Source of the DNA: an uncultured Bacteroidota bacterium | Lineage (GTDB): Bacteria; Bacteroidota; Bacteroidia; Flavobacteriales; Flavobacteriaceae | Direction: 5' to 3' | Assembly: GCA_902610105.1 (NCBI GenBank) | Contig: CACLUN010000012.1 | Span: forward strand, 1-20,576 | Length of the DNA: 20,576 nucleotides | Shown: piece by piece, positions 15,125 to 20,576 of the stretch | How the letters are laid out: each line of letters begins with the position of its first letter | Numbering within the stretch: the stretch's first letter is position 1 | Position numbers and translations under genes: made by a program | Notes under the pieces: model-generated | Database searches by the model: none | Told to the model about the DNA's origin: nothing | Seen by the model: the letters and a program-made list of their open reading frames with translations, nothing else

Positions 15125-17303
15125 GAATTTAAAAAATAATCTATTATCGCTTCTAACTAAACATTTTGGTTATTCAGAATTTCGCGAGAATCAATTTGAA
15201 ATTATAAATTCAATTGTGAATAAAAAAAACACATTAGTTATAATGCCAACTGGGGGTGGTAAATCATTATGCTATCAATTATCAGCTATTGCTTTAAAAG
15301 GAACAGCTATCGTCATATCACCACTAATTGCTTTAATGAAAAATCAAGTTGATGTTTTGAGAGGTCTTTTTGAGGATGATGGTGTCGCCAATGTTTTAAA
15401 TTCAACGCTTAATAGTTCTGAAGTTAAGTTAGTAAAGGAGCAAATAGAAAACGGCATAACTAAGCTTCTTTACATGGCTCCTGAATCTTTAACTAAACAA
15501 AAGAATATCGATTTTTTAAAAAAACAAAACATATCATTTGTTGCCGTTGATGAAGCACATTGCATTTCTGAGTGGGGGCATGATTTTAGACCTGATTACA
15601 GAAAAATAAATGAATCTATACGACAAATAAACCCAAATTTAAAGATGGTAGCATTAACTGCAACTGCTACACCAAAAGTGCAAGATGACATTATTAAAAA
15701 TCTTTCCATGTCTTATTCTAGTATATATAAGTCGTCATTTAATAGACCTAATCTTTTTTATGAGGTTAAACAAAAGACTGATAAAATTGAAAGAGATATT
15801 GTTTCTTTTATTAAAAAAAATGAAGGAAAATCAGGAATTATATATTGTTTATCTAGAAAAAAAGTTGATGAAATTACTCATCTTTTACAAATTAATGATA
15901 TCAAAGCATTGCCTTACCATGCGGGTCTTGAATCAAAAATCAGAACAACTAATCAGGAACATTTTTTAATGCATCGTTGTGATGTTATTGTAGCAACAAT
16001 TGCATTTGGAATGGGTATTGATAAACCTGACATTAGGTATGTAATTCACCACGACATTCCTAAGTCTCTAGAATCTTATTATCAAGAGACAGGAAGAGCT
16101 GGTCGTGATGGTGGTGAAGGTCATTGTCTTGCTTTTTATTCTTATGATGATATTGAAAAGTTAGAGAAGTTTCTCTCTTCAAAACCTGTTGCAGAAAAGG
16201 AAAAGGGCTTAGCATTATTAGAAGACGTTGCATCCTACGCTGAAACATCTTCAAATAGGAGAAAGATTTTACTTAATTATTTTGGAGAATCATTTGACGA
16301 AATTAATGGTGATGGATGTAAAATGGATGATAATTTTATCAATCCAAAAGAAAAGATTGAAGTTAAAGACCAAGCTTTAATAATAATAAATGAAATATTA
16401 AATAATAAAGAATCGAAAAAAATAAAGGAACTCACTAAGTTAATTTGTAAAAATGACTATGGATTTGAATTTATTGAAAATATACAGAAAAATGAAAATA
16501 ATGATCGCTATGAATTGATATTTTGGAAATCTTTAATCAGAAATTTGATGGTTAATGGTTTTTTATTTAAAAAAATTGAAGAATACGGCATAATTAAAGT
16601 TACCGACAAGGGAAGGGACTTTTTGAACAATCCAAAACCATATATGATTTCAATAGATAAAGATTTTGATAATGATGAAATACTTCTAAATCATAAGTTG
16701 CAAAATGATGTAATTGATGAAAAATTGTATAAGATTTTAATTGAAGAAAGATTAAAGTTGTCTAATAAGTTAAATATTCCTCCATTTGCAATTTTTCAAG
16801 AATCATCAATTAATGAGATGACATTTAAATATCCGGTAAACTTTGATGAATTATCAATGGTTACAGGTGTTGGTGAGGGAAAATCTAAAAAATTTGGAGA
16901 AAGTTTTATTTCTCTAATTTCAACTTATTGTAGGGATAATAATATTGAAAGAGAACAGGACTTTTTAGTAAAATCCTCAGGATCCAAGTCGGGTTTAAAG
17001 TTATTTGTAATTCAATCAATTGATAAAAAACTAACAATTAATGAGATAGCAGAGTCAAAAAATTTAACATATATAGAAATTTTGACAGAAATTGAGGCAA
17101 TAGTATATTCAGGAACAAAACTTGATTTGTCATATGTGATTGATGATATTTTTGATGAAGATTCTAAAGAGGAACTTCATGAATATTTAATTGAAACTAA
17201 AGCTGATGATTTACAGTTATTCTATGATGAGTTTATTGATGATTTTGAGGATGAAGATTTAAGATTATTTCGGATATATTTTTATTGTAAAGTAGCATTT
17301 TAG
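15123..17303 (+). CDS. recQ: ATP-dependent DNA helicase RecQ
   Basis: RecQ is a 3'-5' DNA helicase in recombination and repair. Superfamily 2 motifs: Walker A MPTGGGKSLCYQL (41-53), DEAH box VDEAHCISEWGHDFRPDY (142-159), LTATAT (178-183), YCLSRKKVDEI, FGMGIDKPDIR and YYQETGRAGRDGG with the arginine finger. The RQC region follows from about 375 and an HRDC domain (LYKILIEERLKLSNKLNIP to VTGVGEGKSKKFGE) spans about 530-605. A C-terminal helical extension (about 620-726, KSGLKLFVIQSIDKKLTINE) is like that of other Bacteroidota RecQ proteins. The zinc-binding cysteine cluster is absent: the region reads SSNRRKILLNYFGE, then DGCKMDDN. At 726 residues it is longer than E. coli RecQ (609). Its stop codon directly abuts that of the convergent thioredoxin-fold gene. 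Confidence 0.97.
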   Translation: MNLKNNLLSLLTKHFGYSEFRENQFEIINSIVNKKNTLVIMPTGGGKSLCYQLSAIALKGTAIVISPLIALMKNQVDVLRGLFEDDGVANVLNSTLNSSEVKLVKEQIENGITKLLYMAPESLTKQKNIDFLKKQNISFVAVDEAHCISEWGHDFRPDYRKINESIRQINPNLKMVALTATATPKVQDDIIKNLSMSYSSIYKSSFNRPNLFYEVKQKTDKIERDIVSFIKKNEGKSGIIYCLSRKKVDEITHLLQINDIKALPYHAGLESKIRTTNQEHFLMHRCDVIVATIAFGMGIDKPDIRYVIHHDIPKSLESYYQETGRAGRDGGEGHCLAFYSYDDIEKLEKFLSSKPVAEKEKGLALLEDVASYAETSSNRRKILLNYFGESFDEINGDGCKMDDNFINPKEKIEVKDQALIIINEILNNKESKKIKELTKLICKNDYGFEFIENIQKNENNDRYELIFWKSLIRNLMVNGFLFKKIEEYGIIKVTDKGRDFLNNPKPYMISIDKDFDNDEILLNHKLQNDVIDEKLYKILIEERLKLSNKLNIPPFAIFQESSINEMTFKYPVNFDELSMVTGVGEGKSKKFGESFISLISTYCRDNNIEREQDFLVKSSGSKSGLKLFVIQSIDKKLTINEIAESKNLTYIEILTEIEAIVYSGTKLDLSYVIDDIFDEDSKEELHEYLIETKADDLQLFYDEFIDDFEDEDLRLFRIYFYCKVAF

Positions 17304-17309
17304 TTACTT
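17290..17309. repeat. Hairpin spanning the touching stop codons of recQ and the thioredoxin-fold gene
   Basis: AAGTAGC (17290-17296) and GTTACTT (17303-17309) pair over 7 bp, with one G-U pair in plus-strand RNA, around a 6-base loop. Both stop codons (17301-17306) lie in the loop and right arm. No T-tract follows in either direction, so if it helps end transcription it is not a standard intrinsic terminator. Confidence 0.3.
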
Positions 17310-17855
17310 CCACTTAATATTGCACCCAATACTAGGCTTTTGTTCAGTACTAATTTCTTTATTTTTAATTAAATTATCTAAGGCTGCCTTTAAATTATTC
17401 CCTGTTACAGGAATTCCATTTCCTGGTCTTGAGTCATCCATTTGACCTCTGTAAATAAGTTTATTTTTGTTGTTGTATAGGAAAAAATCAGGTGTACATG
17501 CTGCATCAAAACTCTTAGCGACTTCTTGAGTTTCATCGTACAAATAAGGAAATGAAAAATTTTTAATTACAGCAAGTTTTTTCATAAGCTCTGGTGAGTC
17601 ATCTGGGTAATTGATAACATCATTACTTGATATTGCAACAAAAGAAATATTTTCTTTGTAATTCTCTGAAATTGATACAATTTCGTTAATTACGTGAATA
17701 ACAAATGGACAGTGATTACAAATAAACATAATAACGGTACCACTTTTGCAAAATAAGTTTTCAGATGAGTATAAAATATCATCAACAGTGTTAAGAAGTT
17801 CAAACTTTGGAGCTTTTGTTCCAAGTGTTACCATGTTTGATGGTGTTCTAGCCAT
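17304..17855 (-). CDS. Thioredoxin-fold (AhpC/TSA-like redoxin) protein
   Basis: A cytosolic thioredoxin-fold protein of the redoxin type. The active-site motif is CNHC (Cys46-Cys49) in MFICNHCPFV, followed by the conserved cis-proline region ACTPDFFLY (about 119-127), GQMDDSRPGNGIPVTG (about 136-151), and the characteristic C-terminal SIGCNIKWK. This combination marks a widespread, poorly characterised bacterial family of about 180-200 residues annotated simply as thioredoxin family protein; the electron donor and substrate are unknown. No signal peptide is visible (MARTPSNMVTLGTKAP). The ATG is at 17855, about 12 bases after a predicted transcription start. Length 183 residues. Confidence 0.9.
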   Translation of the reverse strand: MARTPSNMVTLGTKAPKFELLNTVDDILYSSENLFCKSGTVIMFICNHCPFVIHVINEIVSISENYKENISFVAISSNDVINYPDDSPELMKKLAVIKNFSFPYLYDETQEVAKSFDAACTPDFFLYNNKNKLIYRGQMDDSRPGNGIPVTGNNLKAALDNLIKNKEISTEQKPSIGCNIKWK

Positions 17856-17856
17856 A

Positions 17857-17886
17857 TTGTAATTTTAAAACAAATTTATAATTTTG
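17857..17886 (+). promoter_or_regulatory. Promoter of the sterol-desaturase-family gene
   Basis: TTG at 17857-17859, a 19-base spacer and TAATTTTG at 17879-17886 fit the Bacteroidota promoter. The predicted transcription start falls within about 3 bases of the ATG at 17891, so the mRNA would be leaderless or nearly so. Confidence 0.6.
17871..17878 (-). promoter_or_regulatory. Candidate -7 element of the thioredoxin-fold gene
   Basis: TAAATTTG on the minus strand (17878-17871) matches TAnnTTTG exactly and sits about 16 bases before the ATG. I do not find a TTTG at the expected -33 distance, which would fall inside the neighbouring gene. Confidence 0.4.
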
Positions 17887-17890
17887 TACG

Positions 17891-18700
17891 ATGTTTGAGC
17901 CTTTATTAGATTTTTTTTCAGAAATATCTTCTTTACAAAGAGGAGGTTTACTAGCTCTTGGTCTTATGTTTTTTTGGATCGTTGAAGGATTTCTTCCTTT
18001 TAGGTACTTAAATTATAATAAGTATAGACATGCCTCAACTAATATTTTACTAACGTTAACAACAATATTAGTTAACTTTTCACTGGCATTCATGATTGTA
18101 TTAACATGTGACTTTATTTCTTCCTCCGAAATGGGGTTATTATCACATTTAAATATTTCAGCCTATCCAATATTATCACTCCTAGTTACAATCATGATAT
18201 TAGATTTAATTGGAGCATACGCTGCCCATTATTTTCAACATAAGATTAAAATATTGTGGAAAATTCATGCTGTTCATCACTCCGATAAACATGTAGATAC
18301 AACTACCGCAAATCGACATCATCCAATAGAAAGTGTCGTAAGATTCTTGTTCACACTTCTTGCTATTATTATTTCTGAGTCATCAATTGAAATTGTTTTT
18401 TTGTACCAATCTCTTTCAGTAGCTTTTTCTCAGTTTAATCATGCTAATATTAGACTTAATGATAAAATTGACAAGATTCTTTCATATGTAATTGTGTCAC
18501 CAAATATGCATAAGGTTCATCACCATTCATTTATGCCGTATACTGATTCAAATTATGGAAACATCTTTTCAGTTTGGGACAGACTGTTTGGCACCTATAT
18601 GGAATTAGATCAAGACAAAATTATCTTCGGCATTGATGATAATTATGACGATAAAAATAATTTCTTAAAAATTTTAAAAAGACCCTTTAAAAGGTTTTAG
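17891..18700 (+). CDS. Sterol desaturase / fatty acid hydroxylase family membrane enzyme
   Basis: A di-iron membrane oxygenase-type protein of the fatty acid hydroxylase superfamily. Four to five hydrophobic segments (about 20-36, 50-74, 93-112, 151-178) surround the histidine clusters that bind iron: HYFQH (113-117), HAVHH (126-130), RHH (142-144), FNH (His184), and HKVHHH (207-212) followed by DSNYGNIFSVWDRLFGTY. In other bacteria relatives hydroxylate or desaturate lipids, carotenoids or sterol-like molecules; the substrate here is unknown. Length 269 residues is typical of the bacterial branch. The gene is divergent from the thioredoxin-fold gene with overlapping promoters, and its last 4 bases overlap the end of the convergent DUF3276 gene. 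Confidence 0.9.
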   Translation: MFEPLLDFFSEISSLQRGGLLALGLMFFWIVEGFLPFRYLNYNKYRHASTNILLTLTTILVNFSLAFMIVLTCDFISSSEMGLLSHLNISAYPILSLLVTIMILDLIGAYAAHYFQHKIKILWKIHAVHHSDKHVDTTTANRHHPIESVVRFLFTLLAIIISESSIEIVFLYQSLSVAFSQFNHANIRLNDKIDKILSYVIVSPNMHKVHHHSFMPYTDSNYGNIFSVWDRLFGTYMELDQDKIIFGIDDNYDDKNNFLKILKRPFKRF

Positions 18701-19104
18701 ATGTCTTCAAATTCTACTTTATCAGACTTTTCTTCATTCTTTTCATCATTCTCTTCCTTAGTATCGTCACTCTCATCACTGCTTTCAACTTCTTTTTCTT
18801 TCTTGGCAATGAAGTCCTTATCATGAATTTCACTAATAACCTCTGAGCCTTTTTCATCAATAATGTATTTTGTCATTTCTCCGAGAATATTGGTGAAGTT
18901 TTCAAAATCTTCCTTGTATAAGTATATTTTATGCTTTTTAAAATAAAAAGTTCCATCCTCATTGGTGAACTTTTTGCTTTCGGAGATTGTCAAATAATAA
19001 TCACCAGCTTTAGTAGATCTTACATCAAAAAAATAAGTTCTTCTACCTGCTCTTAAGACTTTTGAATAAATGTCTTCATTTACATGTTGTTTATTTTCTT
19101 CCAT
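18697..19104 (-). CDS. DUF3276 protein (PUR-alpha-like nucleic-acid-binding family)
   Basis: A 135-residue protein of the DUF3276 family, which has a PUR-alpha-like fold and is thought to bind single-stranded nucleic acid. The conserved core is IYSKVLRAGRRTYFFDVRS (12-30), DYYLTISESKKFTNEDG (35-51), and KKHKIYLYKEDFENFTNIL (56-74). After about residue 100 the chain is a low-complexity acidic tail (runs of Glu, Asp, Ser, Lys) ending in VEFEDI. I chose the ATG at 19104; a TTG at 19125 in the same frame lies inside the predicted -7 promoter element and cannot be translated from that transcript. Its own promoter precedes it, so it is probably independent of the ABC exporter gene upstream. Confidence 0.9.
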   Translation of the reverse strand: MEENKQHVNEDIYSKVLRAGRRTYFFDVRSTKAGDYYLTISESKKFTNEDGTFYFKKHKIYLYKEDFENFTNILGEMTKYIIDEKGSEVISEIHDKDFIAKKEKEVESSDESDDTKEENDEKNEEKSDKVEFEDI

Positions 19105-19122
19105 TTCAATAATTATAAAGTT

Positions 19123-19153
19123 CAAAAATGGTTAAAAAAGTACTATTAACAAA
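19123..19153 (-). promoter_or_regulatory. Promoter of the DUF3276 gene
   Basis: On the minus strand TTTG at 19153-19150, exactly 19 bases, then CATTTTTG at 19130-19123: one mismatch from TTTG-N19-TAnnTTTG. The predicted start near 19117 gives a leader of about 12 bases before the ATG at 19104, the same geometry as the DUF2795 promoter. Confidence 0.55.
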
Positions 19154-19161
19154 AATTAATA
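19144..19161 (-). terminator. Weak AT-only hairpin after the ABC exporter gene
   Basis: TATTAA (19144-19149) and TTAATA (19156-19161) can form a 6-bp stem with a 6-base loop directly after the exporter stop codon, followed on the minus strand by GTACTTTTTT. With no G-C pairs it would be weak. It overlaps the DUF3276 promoter, whose -33 TTTG lies in the loop. Confidence 0.3.
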
Positions 19162-20576
19162 TTATTTTTTTCTTTTTTGCTTATCGTAAGTTTCTCTGTA
19201 ATAACCCTTCTCTTTAAACAAATCCGAATGTTTTCCAGATTGAATAACCTCACCATTCTCTAAAACCAATATTAAATCACATTTTTCAATTGTAGATATT
19301 CTGTGACTTACAATAACTTTAGTTATACTTTTAGTTTCTTCAATTATGTTGTCAATTACAGATCGTTCTGTTTCTGTATCCAATGCAGAAAGACTATCAT
19401 CGAGTAATAGGATTTTTGGTTTTTTTAACAATGCTCTTGCAATTGCTAACCTTTGTTTTTGACCACCAGATAAATTAATCCCCCTTTCTCCTAATACTGA
19501 TAAATATTTTTCAGGAAAAGAAAGAATTTCCTTGTCAAAACAGGCAATCTTTGAGTAATATTCTATATCATTTTTAGATGCATCCACATTTCCAAACTTA
19601 ATATTGTTATAAATTGTATCTGAAAATAAAAATGTAGTTTGAGGCGTATATCCGATATTTTCTCTCAAAAGACTAAGATTATGATCTTTTATATTTTTAT
19701 TATCTATAATTACCTCACCATTGTCAACATCATAATTTCTTATTATAAGTTCCAGCATTGTTGATTTTCCTGATCCAACTGACCCAATTACACCAAGAGA
19801 TTGGCCTTTTTTTATCTTGAAATTTAAATTATTAATTGCTTTAATATTAGTTTCCTTATAATTTAGACTTACGTTTTTAAATGTAATCTCGCCACCAAAC
19901 TCATATTCTTTATGATTATTGTTTATGATGTTATTCTTTTCAGAGAGAAATTCATTAATTCTCTTTTGAGATGCCTCTGCTTGTTGTACAATTGAAGTTA
20001 CCCAACCTACAGTTGCTACTGGCCAAGTCAGCATGTTTACATAAATTATAAACTCTGCTAGTATACCGAGTGAAATTGAACCGTTAATATATTGATTACC
20101 ACCAATAAAAATTACTATAATATTACTCAAACCAATTAATAACAACATCATTGGAAAAAACCAAGACTGAAATTTTGCTAAATCTATACTTTTCAACTTT
20201 GTATCATTAGAAAAATCAGACATAAAATCATTTACTTTATCTTCGATAGTATTGGATTTAATAATAGAAATTCCACTAAATGATTCTTGTGAGAAAGTTG
20301 TAAGTCTGGATAAAGATTCCTGAACACTTTTGCTTTTTATATTAATCTGTCTACTTAACTGATAGATAAGTAATGATAAAATTGGTAGCGGTATTATTGT
20401 GTAAAGAGTAAGTTTAATGTCAATACTGAGCATGTAGGTGATTATGATAACAAATAATGAAATTGTATTTATTGTGTACATCAATGCGGGCCCAACATAC
20501 ATTCTAACCTTACTCACGTCCTCACTTATCCTATTCATCAAATCACCAATTCGATTATTTTTATAAAAACCAATGT
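19162..20576 (-). CDS. ABC exporter, fused membrane and ATPase domains (5' end outside window)
   Basis: An MsbA/MdlB-type ABC exporter half-transporter. The frame stays open past the right edge (reading IGFYKNNRIGDLMNRISEDV), so the ATG at 20538 is internal and the first membrane helices lie outside. The visible part has membrane helices (about 20-60 and 125-175, counted from the codon at 20541) and a full ATPase domain: Walker A GSVGSGKST (253-261), Q-loop Gln301, signature LSGGQKQR (357-364), Walker B ILLLDDSLSALD (377-388), switch His413 in VSHRIST. The catalytic glutamate after Walker B is aspartate (Asp382), as in the degenerate sites of heterodimeric exporters. The substrate is unknown; lipid or drug export is the family norm. 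About 470 of an expected 580 or so residues are present. Confidence 0.93.
   Translation of the reverse strand, partial: IGFYKNNRIGDLMNRISEDVSKVRMYVGPALMYTINTISLFVIIITYMLSIDIKLTLYTIIPLPILSLLIYQLSRQINIKSKSVQESLSRLTTFSQESFSGISIIKSNTIEDKVNDFMSDFSNDTKLKSIDLAKFQSWFFPMMLLLIGLSNIIVIFIGGNQYINGSISLGILAEFIIYVNMLTWPVATVGWVTSIVQQAEASQKRINEFLSEKNNIINNNHKEYEFGGEITFKNVSLNYKETNIKAINNLNFKIKKGQSLGVIGSVGSGKSTMLELIIRNYDVDNGEVIIDNKNIKDHNLSLLRENIGYTPQTTFLFSDTIYNNIKFGNVDASKNDIEYYSKIACFDKEILSFPEKYLSVLGERGINLSGGQKQRLAIARALLKKPKILLLDDSLSALDTETERSVIDNIIEETKSITKVIVSHRISTIEKCDLILVLENGEVIQSGKHSDLFKEKGYYRETYDKQKRKK

Noticed and set aside
1..20576. Defence island, phage, transposon, toxin-antitoxin pair or CRISPR array
   Set aside because: Every substantial reading frame is accounted for by a housekeeping or envelope gene, and I see no direct-repeat arrays, terminal inverted repeats, integrase or tRNA boundary.

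Overview
The window is ordinary, very gene-dense chromosome from an AT-rich member of the Bacteroidota, most likely a marine-type flavobacterium. The evidence is: a SecA with the long Bacteroidota insertion and no C-terminal zinc-binding tail; the gene order kdsD-tatC-lptB divergent from recQ; a sigma-54 activator that ends without a DNA-binding helix-turn-helix; the Bacteroidota small proteins DUF2795 and DUF3276; almost no Shine-Dalgarno sequences; and promoters of the form TTTG-N19-TAnnTTTG. I see no tRNA, rRNA, CRISPR array, insertion sequence, integrase or phage gene, and no gene-free stretch longer than about 85 bases.

Layout. Bases 2-2891 (+ strand) hold the end of a sigma-54-dependent response regulator, an exported M28 zinc peptidase and a PAP2 membrane phosphatase, packed 3-4 bases apart. 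Bases 2894-9666 (- strand) hold secA followed by a GT4-type glycosyltransferase, a lipoprotein sulfatase and an exported MsrA, with gaps or overlaps of 5, 4 and 17 bases; this looks like one transcription unit led by secA. Upstream of secA is a small DUF2795 gene with a near-perfect Bacteroidota promoter, then lnt (- strand). lnt is divergent from pssA (+). Bases 12332-15037 (- strand) form a tight operon kdsD-tatC-lptB-DUF2007 joined by ATGA overlaps. recQ (+) runs divergently from kdsD and ends exactly where a convergent thioredoxin-fold gene (-) ends. That gene is divergent from a sterol-desaturase-family gene (+), which converges on a DUF3276 gene (-). The window closes inside an ABC exporter gene (-) whose N-terminal end lies beyond the right edge.

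Taken together, most genes serve the cell envelope: protein export (SecA, TatC), LPS synthesis and transport (KdsD, LptB), lipoprotein acylation (Lnt), phospholipid synthesis (PssA), lipid or pyrophosphate dephosphorylation (PAP2), lipid export (ABC exporter, tentative), and surface or periplasmic enzymes (sulfatase, M28 peptidase, MsrA).

I did not find a convincing new multi-gene system. The items most worth a second look are regulatory and architectural: a terminator overlapping the secA promoter, back-to-back or interleaved divergent promoters in two very short gaps, TTG start codons at three divergent genes, an inverted repeat across the recQ start codon, and family proteins lacking canonical residues (sigma-54 activator, RecQ, PssA, ABC exporter). 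Many of these may prove to be lineage-typical. Gene identities rest on motif and family recognition by eye; no database search was run.
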